Shown: positions 14,570 through 25,564 of the stretch, piece after piece
Position numbering within the stretch: position 1 is the stretch's first letter
Layout of the letters: each line of letters opens with the position of its first letter
Source: Phoebastria nigripes
Lineage: Eukaryota > Chordata > Aves > Procellariiformes > Diomedeidae
Assembly: GCA_035582835.1 (NCBI GenBank)
Contig: JAYKAV010001831.1
Location: 132,373-196,372, forward strand
DNA length: 64,000 nucleotides
Direction of reading: 5' to 3'
Program-made: the position numbers and the translations under genes
The notes under the pieces: model-generated
The model's database searches: none
What the model saw: the letters and a program-made list of their open reading frames with translations, nothing else
Told to the model about the DNA's origin: nothing

Positions 14570-14950
14570 AACTAAACCACACCTGAGAAATGTTTATGTA
14601 ACTCATAAGCACTTTCAGAGATTCTACTACATTTGGTCATGATGTCTGTCTGTGCTTGATTATCCTTCCCATTAAAGTGTTTCCCAGTGTCTGACCTAAA
14701 TCTCCCTTGCTGCAATGCAAGCGAATCACTTCTCTTCCCACCACGACATCCTCTCTGCAGCAACTCTCTACATATGGATTCTATTTTCCCCTCAATCAGC
14801 TCTAGAAGAAATAATTCCTAGTCCTTTCCCACTACTTTCATAGGAAACGCTTCTGAAATCTCTGCTTGTTCTTGATGCTGTCCTTTAGATTCTCTTCCAG
14901 CCACCCTTCATTTAAAGAAGCATCTAAAGGCAGCAAGTCTCAAGAGTGAT
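14570..14950 (-). mobile_element. CR1 LINE 3' end fragment (antisense)
   Basis: Read on the plus strand, this follows the reverse complement of a bird CR1 3' region. 'aaaccacacctgagaaatgttt' is followed by 'agagattctacta' and 'cttcccattaaagtgtttcccagtgtctgacc'. The diagnostic 'taaatctcccttgctgcaat' at about 14,698-14,717 comes next, and the trailing part may correspond to 'ctcagtcttctcttctcca'. This is the 3' end of the element, not the coding body. It is strongly diverged, so it is an old, inactive copy. Ends are approximate. Confidence 0.7.
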
Positions 14951-14954
14951 GTAT

Positions 14955-15990
14955 TACTGCTGCTAAAAAGAAGAAATAAAGGGTTTTAAAGGTTAAGGGG
15001 AAAGCACTGCAAAATGCTAAATCACACACAATGACAGAAGAAGAACGATGAAATCCAAGTTTCTCGCAGCTCCTTTGTTACACTATTGAGAAGCGTATTT
15101 GAGCTGTTCACCCTGTAGTTCCCGCTGTCAAAAGGACATCTTGTGATCCGCAGAAAGTTGCCAGTCATGGTTGTGACTATACGGAAAACAGTCAGAATAC
15201 TGAAGAGCAGGAAGGGCCAAGCCTGTATCCCTCCTTCCACCCCTCAACTATTAAAATACTAAAATTAGCAAATTTCTTAATGATTCAAAGTAAACAAATT
15301 CATTTGTACTCATCTAAATTAAATTTAATCCGCTATGCAGCTGTATTTGACATTGATTCCCAAAGGAAAGTAAGGAGGGTCAAAGGAAGCAAGTTTTTTC
15401 TAGACTAGATGCACGAGGAAAATGAACTATCCATTGACAAGAACTATCTGCCTTTTGGGCAGGCGGGGGGAACACCTTATCAACACTCTGTCACTGACTG
15501 GTCGTTGTAACTGAGCCTGTTTGCAGCACGCAATTTTGTAATTCATTACAAAAATCAGAGCAGCAATTGCAATTACGCTTCCCCCACCCCAGTTCACTAA
15601 ATCTAGGCCAACTGCTTACTAATATCCTTACAAATACACATTCCTGTTTGCTCCTGAATCCTCATTTATTCCTTCTTTCCTCTTTGCTCCTTTCCTACTT
15701 TTGCCATGCTTTTAATTACACTGCAGGACTTTTTTTTTTTTTCTTTAATTATTTGACTTGATACTGTCTTTCTAGATTTCCCATCCCACAGTCACATTGA
15801 GAAGTTTCCTTCTATTTCTCCATCAAGACGGGCGTTACTGCCAACGTTACGGATTTGCGGAAAAGCCTTCGGGTCAGATGTCAGCTTGCAGTACAAGACA
15901 CGAGCGTTGCTTTCACAGGCGGTTGGGGGAATTATGCTGGAGGATAGAGAAGATACACTTCTTCCCTGCCTACACCAAATTTCTCAGAAA
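14955..15990. other. CpG-island shoulder, no gene recognised
   Basis: Mostly AT-rich sequence that becomes CpG-bearing after about 15,825. A 13-base T tract lies at 15,730-15,742. The open frame at 15,797-16,381 (194 codons) runs into the CpG island, where stop codons are rare. It has no recognisable domain and overlaps frames on both strands, so it is not called as a gene. Confidence 0.5.
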
Positions 15991-16608
15991 TAAGTTTTTA
16001 CTCGGAGGTTCTGCGGAATGTGGCGTAGCTGCTTCGGTCCCTCCCGACAAGAGCTTGTTTCTCCCGAGGTTAATAACAAAACTCCTGTCCCTACCCTTCG
16101 AGAATAGGTCAGTATTTGCAAACTGGGCCGCCCTCTGCTCGGGGGGAGGAACCCCTCTGCTCCCCGGGTGGTCCGTCAGCCACCGAGCGCCGGGCGGCTG
16201 CGGGGCCTCTGCCCCCCGCAGCGCGACGCCGGGCACAAGCGGCGCGGTCCTCCTCAAGTTCAAACCGGCCAGCGCTGGAGGCGCGCAGGGAGCGGCGACG
16301 CCGGCTGCCCACGGCAGCGCCCGCGGGCCCGCTGCTGGGCGCCCGCCCCGGCGCGGTCTGGTCTTGCCGGCAGCGGCCTAAGCCACGCACAGCGGCCCCG
16401 TCCGGGGACGCGCCACCCCCTCTCCCCCGGCCTGGCGGCCTCCTCCCGTGTGCCCCAAGGGCCGAGGCTCAGCGCGGAGCGCAGCAGCACCTCCCGCTCG
16501 GCTGGCGGCCGGAGCCTGCGCCTTCACCCCGCTCCTCCTCCCGCGACAGAGCCGGCTCCAGCCCTCACCGCGCCCCCCACGGGAGAGCCCCGCTGACCAG
16601 GCAACGCA

Positions 16609-16621
16609 CCCCCCGGGGGGG
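16609..16621. repeat. C6/G7 palindromic block
   Basis: Six C directly followed by seven G, a 12-bp perfect palindrome inside the CpG island. Such blocks are difficult to amplify and sequence, and may be related to the nearby assembly gap. Confidence 0.85.
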
Positions 16622-16709
16622 CAGCCTCAGCTGCCTTCCCAGGCCGGGAGCAGGAGGCGAGCGTAGCACCAGCAACCACCTGAGTTTGCGCGGGCCCCGC
16701 CGGGCGCGT

Positions 16710-16839
16710 ACGCCTTTAAGAGCGTCCCCCTCGCGCCCCACGTGTGCGATCAGCTGATAGCGACGTCGCGCTGGGCGGGGCGGAGCGAGGCGGGGTGGGG
16801 GCTCTCGCTGTTGGCGAGCGCTCGGGCGCTGCGGGCGCC
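16710..16839 (+). promoter_or_regulatory. Core promoter region, CACGTG/CRE-like/GC boxes
   Basis: Just upstream of the gap there is a cluster of sites. A CACGTG E-box lies at 16,739-16,744, a CAGCTG E-box at 16,751-16,756, and a GACGTC CRE-like palindrome at 16,762-16,767. A GGGCGGGGC Sp1/KLF-type GC box lies at 16,773-16,781, with further GC boxes following. A 'cctttaag' stretch at about 16,712-16,719 is not a convincing TATA box. The arrangement is typical of TATA-less housekeeping promoters. CACGTG is bound by USF, MYC/MAX and MiT/TFE proteins, and which applies cannot be told. The start site itself is probably within or next to the unsequenced gap. Confidence 0.6.
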
Positions 16840-17160
16840 NNNNNNNNNNNNNNNNNNNNNNNNNNNNNNNNNNNNNNNNNNNNNNNNNNNNNNNNNNNNN
16901 NNNNNNNNNNNNNNNNNNNNNNNNNNNNNNNNNNNNNNNNNNNNNNNNNNNNNNNNNNNNNNNNNNNNNNNNNNNNNNNNNNNNNNNNNNNNNNNNNNNN
17001 NNNNNNNNNNNNNNNNNNNNNNNNNNNNNNNNNNNNNNNNNNNNNNNNNNNNNNNNNNNNNNNNNNNNNNNNNNNNNNNNNNNNNNNNNNNNNNNNNNNN
17101 NNNNNNNNNNNNNNNNNNNNNNNNNNNNNNNNNNNNNNNNNNNNNNNNNNNNNNNNNNNN
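16840..17160. other. Assembly gap (321 N)
   Basis: A run of undetermined bases within the CpG island. It most likely hides the transcription start, part of the 5' UTR and perhaps coding sequence. Translations that span it are meaningless. Confidence 1.
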
Positions 17161-17259
17161 CGGCGGGGCTCCCGGTGGCCCAGCGCCGCTGTCAGCCGGG
17201 CGGGCGCCCGCGGCCCCGGAGACCTCCTTGGCAGCGCGGCGCCCGGCGCCACCCGGTAC

Positions 17260-17271
17260 ATGGATTACCTG
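17260..17271 (+). CDS. Candidate first coding exon end (MDYL, then splice donor)
   Basis: ATG-GAT-TAC-CTG is followed directly by GTAGGT at 17,272-17,277, a good vertebrate 5' splice site (CTG|GTAGGT). If the ATG is the start, this exon adds only four residues (Met-Asp-Tyr-Leu) and the intron is in phase 0. The start context is mediocre (T at -3, G at +4). The same frame stays open back to the gap at 17,160, so translation could begin upstream inside the gap and this exon would then be longer. Reading without splicing gives a low-complexity Gly/Arg/Pro-rich extension to 17,478, which supports splicing. Position within the CpG island and downstream of promoter-like sites fits a first exon. I do not recognise the gene from four residues and give no name. 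Confidence 0.35.
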
Positions 17272-20129
17272 GTAGGTCTCCCGGTGGGAGCGGGGCGCCC
17301 CCCGCCGCGCCGCCCCCCGCCGCCGGCCCGTCGGACATCTTACCGAGCGCGCCGCGGCCCCGAGGCGGGGGGGTGTGGAGGGGGCAGGTGGGGCGGTGGG
17401 CGCGGGCAGGGGCGGCGGGCAGCCGGGGGCCGGCCGCGCTGCCTTCCCCCGGCCCGCCGGGTTGTTAAAGGGCGATAAACCGGTAGGGTTCCGCTGAAGC
17501 GTGCGGCGGCCCCGCTCATTTGGCCGCTATTAGATTGCTAAAGCCGTGACCCGGGTCCTGTTTTTTTCCTAAATGCATGAGCTTAGGGTACGCTTGAATG
17601 AACTAAATTGTCACCCTGGGCGGGATCAGCCCTGCGCCCAGGCTGCTGGTATTCAGGGGTAACGTTTATTGCTCTTTAATGAGTATTGGCTTTATTTGCC
17701 TCCAAGAGATCGTATCGCAGGTGCGCACTTTAGGCTGGGGTCGTGGTTGGTATTCAGACTCACCGAGGTACACTCGGCAGGTAAACCCTGTGGCACGGCT
17801 AGGTAATGAGCTGATGACTTTATTTTAGTACAGTACCTGCTTACCTGGTCTTTTCAACATAACAGCGGGAGAGTGTAATGGGCCCATCCCATCACTCAAG
17901 TTTTGTTTCTGGGAGCACTAGCATATAAACTGTGCCCCCTCCTTCGTTGTGAAGTGCTGCGAAGAGTCAGCGAGGGCAATAAGGAGTAGGGCTCTTCTGG
18001 CCACCCCTGTGTGCTGCTGGTGTCTGGTGCGACCAGTAAGGAAGTATTTGGAGTCAGAAACTTGACTTGGCCTTTCTGGTGTCCTCACATGAGATGCGCA
18101 TGGGTGTCGGCTTTCAAGAGAGGTTTGTCAACCAGTCAGCAAAATCTTAGGAGATGCTCTTTTTAGTGAATTGATCTGGAGATTTGCCATATTGAGATGA
18201 GAGCTGCATGCAGTGGCTGACTTTTCCTTCTCTGATTATGAAATTAACTACATCAGAAATACATTAAATACTTAAATATTATTCTTGTGTCCATGTAGCT
18301 TAGATTTATTTTGCCATTTTCAGCTTTATACCAAAAAGAATGTTTTAGGTTTTCCTTCCTGAATTTGAATAACAGAGAGAGAATAGAAAATGGGTCCTGT
18401 GCGGCAGAAATGGTAGGTAGACTTCTCTTTAAGAACCTAGTTAATGAAATACTGATAATAAACTTGCTATGTGCCAAGTGCAGCCTTGTAGCTCCTTGAG
18501 AGCCTGGAGCTGTTTCTTAGATTTTTTCCTTTATAAACTTATATCCAGATGAAACTGGCCATCCTGTACGTTTTAAATGCTTGCATTAACCTCTGTGACT
18601 GCTACAGGCTGTTGTGTGGAAGGCCAACCATTCCGAGAACAATAAATTTAATAAGCCTTGGAAACTGAGAGCATGTTTTTGTATTAACTAAAGGGGGGAG
18701 GGGATTAAATAGCTCTACATTTTTTTTTTTTTCCCCTTACTCTTTTTCTCCAGTTGATCAGTTACCTCTTTTCTGTTGTGTGGCCGCCTTTGGTGCCATC
18801 TCTATAAAAAGTGAATCTTCAGGATAATGATATCCTGAGTGTTCATGCAATTTTTGCTTAATGTTTCTGTTGTATCAGGGAGTATCTCTGAAGACAGACT
18901 TTTTCAAGGTCTCATCAGTCTCACAGTGCATGTTATAGTGCCATATGAAACATAAAGCATTCTTCTGATGTAGAAGTTGTTACAGATCAGCCAAGTTATT
19001 TTTTATAGATGGTGAAAGCCAGAGGTTGGGGATAATAGTTTAATCAGGGTGCTGGTCCACTGATGCTCCAGGACAGTCCAAGATGCCTTCATCTATCACT
19101 GACCAGCACTTGTTGCTGGGGTTTCCATACTTCTTATACAGTAGGAGTCCCTTGATCTTTGGAATACTTGTTGCAACTGGCATCAACTCTTTTAAAACAA
19201 AGGATAAAAAAATAGGAAGGTTTTTAATTTTTGCATCTGTGTATAACTTGGAAAGAAAACAAATTCTGTTTGGCAGTTCAAATATTTTCTTGTGCATTTG
19301 TGCAGAGGACTTCCTCTTCCAGTCCTCATCTTCACCAAATGAAGGAGATCAGTCCTCCTTTGCCTGTCTCTGTTAATGGTGGTAAATGGAATGGCTCTTC
19401 TTGGTAACGAACAACAGGTGTAAGGACCTTAGAAAGTCTGCTCTGACAAAAAGAATCCATGGTGGTGAGTTAGGCAACTGGTTGTCTATAACCCGCTTTC
19501 AGCCTGGAGGACCAATCTGTTGCCACAGTCTGCCCTAGCGTAAAGATGGACCTATTCTTTATTTATGCAAGACTTGCAGTTATAGTATGGACGTTAACCT
19601 ATAGATGTAGTACAACCACCTTGTTATTTTCATAATAGCAGTAGCAAAAAGCTGTACATGTTAAGGAGTTTAATGTTTTATGCGTTTATGTTGGGATCGT
19701 GCACCTATGTGGGCTTCAAAACTTAAGCAGAAGGTCCCTTTGCTGGTTCCTCATGTTGGGCACCTGTGTTGCAGCCTGGAGGCAGTGAAGTTTTCTCCTC
19801 TGCCTTTAGTGTGAAGCAGACAGCAGGGCAAAGGATGCAGTTGTTTCTGGCTGCTGTAGTCCCTTGACACAGCACTAGTCAAAGTTTTGGTTAGCGTGGG
19901 GCTGAATGAGGGAATTTAGTGGAAGGAGGCTAGGATAACTGAGGTCAGGTGTGCTGCAGCACGGACTCAGGAGTCATTCCCTCTCCACAAGGAATCTACC
20001 CTAAGCTAGCTCTTCCCAAACTTTCATAGGAAGGTTCTTTTCCTGATTTTTCCTGGATAGGGCCTACGTTGATGGAGACTTTTTTCTCCTTTAAGGAGCT
20101 GATCCCAAGAAATACTGGACATCTGCAGC

Positions 20130-20149
20130 ACCTGCTGATATCAGCAGGT
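20130..20149. repeat. Perfect 20-bp palindrome
   Basis: ACCTGCTGAT followed by its exact reverse complement ATCAGCAGGT, with no spacer. It is in the presumed first intron and is not part of any repeat family I recognise. Confidence 0.9.
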
Positions 20150-21820
20150 TATTGAAAATGTTCAAAACCTGCTCAAAGCCAAGTCAGTTGGAGCCAGCTT
20201 GGACTATGGCCCTGAAGCTTGTATGGGTAGATACCCTGAAACTGTGTAGGACCTCTCCTACTTATTTATTATCTTATCCTTGATTTATGGCTAATGCCAT
20301 TTGATAAAGCACTGGTATTAGAAGAGTATTTTCTGTGGTGCTCTGATCTGGTTTTGTATTGTAACAGAAGAGTAGCATTAGCCCCTGTATCTTTAATAGC
20401 TAGAAGAGGCTCTTGAGCCTGGTGCCTTTTTTATTTTTGTTTTGATACAATTACAGTGTTAGGAGTGGTGTGGTTTTTTGTGGTTTGGTTTTTTTTTAAT
20501 CAACATAGCTAAACCAGGTTCAACCTCTAGAAAAGAGTCCATCTTCACTCACTTAGAGGCACCTTTTACTCATACAGTTTATTCTCCTTGTATTGAAGTT
20601 AACTCATTTAAAACATACTATGTGAACACAGCTGCATCAATGTAGATTTCTAGGTTTTTGTGACTACGTAATCCTGTGGTGTATCTGCAGCCTTCTGCTT
20701 CGTTCTTGCTGCATTGTGTCTGGAAGGATTATAGTGCATACATAGACTTGTGTTGGCTGGCCTATGTTCAGTAGGCTATGCTTTATTTAAGAAATGATGG
20801 CATGATGCATCTTGTGAAAAGCATGGCATGTCACCAATCTTACAATTTTTGCTTGGAGAACTTGTGGGAAAACAATACTTCAATTTTTCATATGTGATAC
20901 TTGCAATGCAAATTTTAAGCTGCTGAGTAGAGTTTCGCAATATACTTTTTCAGTGGCATCCTCTGCACTAGATAAGGATCTTACACAGAACAGTTGCATG
21001 TATCAGCCTGATCTGTGTAGAACTTTTAAGAGCTACCTTAGAGGATGATGTAGAAGTTTGAATCAGTGTGACCACAAAAAAAGAAGAGGTCTTAGATGGC
21101 CCTGAGAGTTTGTAAGATAAATTCGATGACCTGTTTAATTTTGTATATTTAGCATTTTTAATATGACAGCTTATCCTTAAATTGTATCCTATACTATCCA
21201 ATCTTAGTTGCATATAAGGATGTTTCTTGGGCAGGTAGTGAAGAGTATGTTCCAAGCTGAAATGGAAGATAACACTTCTTGCATGAACAACCACGTCAAC
21301 TTCACTGATTTTTTTTTTTTTTTTCCCTGTTTTTCTCCCCCGTGCTCCTTAAAAGTTAGGCGTGAACATGAGTATTGCAAAGTCAAGAGAGTGTACACTC
21401 TTAGGGCGGTAGAATCCTTGTTGCTTTGTTTGGGATTGTTTTTTTAACTATAGTAAGTTTGGATTTTTTCGGTTCTTTGTACATTTGTTAGCTGTTATGA
21501 ACTATTTTACTTCAGTATGCCTGCACACAGAAGCTAAAATTTGGGTAGTTTTTGAACTAAATTTTCAAATTTTAGATGAATCAGCCTTGAAGTGACTTCA
21601 GAGTTTCTTGGTTTCTGAGTGGTCTTGACCTCAAGTTCTGGATAGTTAGTGTTCTGGCAAACTCTTTCTTGACTGTGGAAAGCTGCATATACCAAGCTGT
21701 GGTGTTCTTAAAAACATTAGGTGATGTTAAAGGAAAAAAAAAGTTTCTGAGCAACTTTTCTTTCTTGGACAGCTTACCTATAAGGCCTTCCCTTTTATTT
21801 AGTTGGACCCTTTAATTTAA

Positions 21821-21843
21821 TTGGAATTAACCTTTAATTCCAA
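21821..21843. repeat. Inverted repeat, 10-bp arms, 3-bp loop
   Basis: The arm TTGGAATTAA (21,821-21,830) and its exact complement TTAATTCCAA (21,834-21,843) are separated by CCT. AT-rich, so chance is plausible. Confidence 0.85.
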
Positions 21844-24800
21844 AGGTTTGATTTGGAAAAGTGGTAATCCAGGATAGGTCATGATCACTTAAAGGTTCTG
21901 ATCTACTTCAGGTCCTGTCTTTCCATTGCTGTTGCCTGTTAACATTGTTTGGTATCTGCAGGCCATAGAAGAAATTCTTCTTATACTACAAATGGCGTTA
22001 TGGAGGCATCTGTTTGAAGGTTAGAGTCTTACTTCACTGAAGCTTTGTAAGCCAGTAGCTGCTGGTCTTTAAATAAGGAAAGCCACGGGAAGGTCCATAC
22101 TAGGAATCCTGGATTTTTCCCCTGAGGCATGTACAGGTGTTTGATATATCACCTGCAACACGAGCAACAAAGGTCTATGTAGCCTTTCCTTCTTACTGTT
22201 TGCTAAACATCTCTCTCATCATATGAATTTTTTCTTTTGTCATGTAACTATAAGGATTATTGGGGCTGTCTGTTGACTCATCTATCAGCTGTAACATCCT
22301 TGATATTTTACACCCTCTGTAGAGCACAATGGCTTATATCTTGAGATCTTATATCTTATATCCCACCTTCAGTTTGGGAAGCTGATTAGGCACAAGGATG
22401 AGGGGTCTGACAGTTGTTCCAAGATAAAGATACAGCTGAATGCAGGAAAGAAGGCAACTAACAGGTATAAGATCAATTAATGTACAGAGTGCATGCAACT
22501 GTATTAGTGTTTGGATCAGATGTGAATTTTTGAAGTGAATCTTAGTCACCACTACTTACTGTATTTAGGTTTGCATTTCAGAGTGATCACAGATCACATA
22601 AACTTGATATTTTTCAGATGAAACCAGATTGGAAGATGCACTCAGCTAATGGGTTTTCAGTCCACAGCACCAGATCAGAACTAGTCTGAAGTAAAACGCC
22701 TGAAGTATGTAGTATGAATACTTGGTCTTCAGCACCAGCTCTTGCTCTGCTACACTGCTTGCTATTATATACATAGCCAGGGTAACTTAATCTGGAAGTG
22801 AGAGTGCTGCTGCTTCCTACTGCTTTCTGCATCAGCATAGCACTGTAGGAAGAAACCCAAAACAAGTTTTTGAGACCCTCACCCAAGGAAGTTGTTGTGC
22901 CTAGGTTCCTGTTGGTATTTCAGCTCTATGAAGCATAATACTCAAATCTAAATCAACTGGAAATGGCAAATGGAATCAATTCTGGGAGACAACCTCCCCT
23001 GAATGAGCATGTTTCTGATTTAAGTAGATTTGGGAGTTCAAGAACCTGATCTGGCTGAAGATCTGGAAGAGAGGTGCTCTGGAAAACAAATCCTCCTCCT
23101 TGGTAGAATCTACCTAGCCAGTATTGCAAACAGTTTTTGCTGAATGAAAGATGTAATCAGCCACATAGAAAGGGCAATAAAAATGTTGGTGACTTAACTC
23201 ACTGGAAATTACCTGGCTGAAGATAGATCAGCGAGCAGAAGTGTAGAATTCCTTTGCAGAAGGTAAAAGTCAAATGCAATAGGAAGCATTATTGAATTCC
23301 CCAGGTAAACTTTTGATTCAAAGGTGGCTGTTACAAACAGTGAAACTTGGTAATGGCTTCCTCGGGAACACAAAAGAATGCTTTAATGTGTTTATAATTT
23401 CCAGCACAAGATTCTGTGAAGTTACAGGAATATTGCAGTGCCAGAAATTTCATTCTCTTCAGATAAACACACTGAAGAAACAAGTGAATTGGCATGTTTA
23501 AAATCAAATTACTTTACCATTTTGCCTTTTCTGTGATGAGGATTGCATTAGAGTGGTAGATGTTATTACATCAAAAAATGTGTCCCAGTTTCTGAAAATG
23601 TGCTAGTCTGTGTTTGTTACGAATAGCCCTATAGTGTCCTTGTGAATTACTCCCCAGGTTCAATATGTATTGGGCCCCATGTTGCTCTGCAGTGTGCTGG
23701 TCCTGAATTCTTCAGCCAGAGCTCCAAGCTTGAGGCAGCATGGTGCTGAATTTCAGAAAAGGTTAGAAATGCAAGCTTTCAATAAGTGACAAAGTCTGCA
23801 TTTAGTAAGGACAGAATATTTCTCCTAATGCCCCATGCTGATTACCATTTTCGGCTTGTCAGTATCATCAGCTCATGTTTTTTAATAATGCCAGCTTGTG
23901 ATGTTTGTTCTCTTAAAGCCTGAGTTCTGAAGTTTTGTGATTAGTGAGGATATCAGCTTTCCATTAACAAAAGAAGCATTTTTAGTTTCAAACTTAAAAG
24001 CACAAATGTGAGCCCAAACATCTGTAAAGCTGTAAGGAAAAAAACATATGCAGTACTTAAAATCTTGTGATTGTTGGGGTTTTGGCTCATAATACTCTGG
24101 AGTATGTTGGTTTTGCTTTTTTTCACTGTGCGTGCAGCAGAACTTTCTCAAGTGCAAACTGTCTGACCGTATAAAAGTCCTTGGGGACATAAATAGGGTA
24201 TTTACAATTGAATAAGAGATTGGCTCATCTCATGCTGGAGCTCTTCAGAGTACAGAACTTTTCTTTTGTCTCACTGGCAGCCTAGTAAGGTGACTATATT
24301 AATTGCCAACACAAGGATGTAAGTAGCTTCCTTTATCTGAGGAAGAGACACAAAGCAGGAAGTCTAGCTGACAAGTCCTCTCATGTTTAGATGCAGTTCT
24401 CCCCTACAGCTTTGTTGCTTATAAGGACAAACAGCAGGAAGAACGTGAGTCTTTGAACAACGCTTTGTTTTTATGGTATATGTTTTGGTGGAGCAGTAGA
24501 AGAAAAATTTGTTCACAGGACCATATTAGCTTTTGGCATTGGAGAGTTTGGGGAAGCAAGATGGCATCCAAGAGCCAGCAGGAACTGTTGATATGGGGGA
24601 AGTAAGTTTGCAGACCTGTTTTTTTTCTTGTTATGACTTGGAGATTTTGGATGGAAGAAGCATCTGTTTTCTACGTTTTTACTAGCTTTTACAGCAACTA
24701 CTGCCTAGTCTTCCTTTATATGATTTTGCCTCTAATAAGAGATGAAAAACTTCGAAGCAATTAAAAATTAAGTAATCATTCTGTAAACTGTCAATAGTTT

Positions 24801-24989
24801 CATAAATGACCATTGATAGTGCTGCTCTGGCAGTGAATAAGAGGGAGAAGAGAATGCAGAGATTACAAGGGAATTTCATGTTTGTGTTTAGTTGAATAAA
24901 CTGCATATGCTTTGGATGGGCTGATGCAGAGACAAATATTAAGAGTGCATATTGAACCTGGGGAAAAAAAATCATAGTACCCCTTTTGA

Positions 24990-25560
24990 TATTGGTAATA
25001 AAATGGCAGATGAAATTCAGTGTTGATAAATGCAAAGTTACATGTATTTATAGTAGGAGTCACATGGCTGTAAAGATGCATGGATAGGCCCTAAAATACC
25101 ATCAGTGCTCAGGAAAGGGAAAGAGGATCCTTCTTTAAAATGTCATCGCAACCCAGACATCTGTCAACAAGTTTAGAGTATTAAGAATGAAAAAGAAGGA
25201 AAAAATCTCATTTTTACGCTGCTTAAATGCAAGGTTTGCTGTTGTCTTAAATGCTACATTTCTGGTTGCATCATCTCAGAAAGAGTATTGTAAAACCAAA
25301 GAAGATACCGAGAAGGATGACACAGTAATTGAAAGAAAACAACTGCTTCCATAAAAGGAGGGATTAAATAGTTACAGTCCTTCAGTCTGAAGAAGAGACA
25401 GCTGAATGCTGTGGGAAGGCAATATTATAGACATCTTTGAAATCATAAAGAGAGGGTAAATAGGCAATAAGTCATTCCTCCCAATAGAAGAACTTGATGA
25501 CAGTTATAATCCAGGAACTGCTTTTTCCCACAAGTATAGTTGAATTCTGGGTCTCACTTG
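24990..25560 (+). mobile_element. Old CR1 LINE fragment: RT C-terminus to 3' UTR (sense)
   Basis: The plus strand at 25,001-25,039 translates as KWQMKFSVDKCKV, the conserved block found downstream of the reverse transcriptase catalytic box in CR1-like LINEs. Downstream, 'catctcagaaagagtattg' (about 25,270-25,290) and 'gaagaagagacagctga' with 'atctttgaaatcataaagagagggtaaatag' (about 25,390-25,462) follow the order of the ORF2 C-terminus. The reading frame is broken by stops and indels, so it is a dead 5'-truncated copy. It looks like the old, L3/amniote-type CR1 rather than a young bird copy. Boundaries are approximate. Confidence 0.8.
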
Positions 25561-25564
25561 TGCA

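Larger units (their letters stand above)
15990..17510. promoter_or_regulatory. CpG island, interrupted by assembly gap
   Basis: Sequence from about 16,110 to 17,470 is extremely GC-rich with very frequent CpG, in sharp contrast to the AT-rich flanks. GC content decays on both sides (from about 15,825 and to about 17,720). CpG islands of this size in vertebrates normally mark a constitutive promoter and first exon. The core (16,840-17,160) is unsequenced. Long overlapping open frames on both strands (for example 16,116-16,757 plus and 16,109-16,390 minus) are explained by the scarcity of AT-rich stop codons. A divergent transcript on the minus strand is possible but not shown. Confidence 0.9.
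17272..24985 (+). other. Start of presumed long first intron
   Basis: GC-rich until about 17,520, then increasingly AT-rich non-coding sequence. It contains T tracts at 18,720-18,732 (13) and 21,309-21,324 (16), a perfect 20-bp palindrome at 20,130-20,149, and an inverted repeat at 21,821-21,843. A good acceptor at about 18,754 ('tttttctccag') leads into a frame that stops after 17 codons with no donor. No exon could be supported. Confidence 0.45.

Noticed and set aside
16116..16757. 213-codon plus-strand open frame in the CpG island
   Set aside because: It overlaps equally long frames on both strands. The composition is Pro/Arg/Ala/Gly-rich, as GC-rich DNA gives by chance, and there is no domain. 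It crosses the promoter-like sites.
17260..17271. Assigning a gene name (OXR1-like proteins with an N-terminus beginning MDYL came to mind)
   Set aside because: Four residues and a splice donor are far too little, and no downstream exon of such a gene was seen in the window.
16744..17478. Open frames of up to 244 codons spanning the N gap
   Set aside because: Their length is an artefact of translating N bases as X. Only the part after 17,160 is real sequence.
18755..18808. Exon after the acceptor 'tttttctccag' in the first intron
   Set aside because: The phase-0 frame stops after 17 codons and there is no good donor before the stop.
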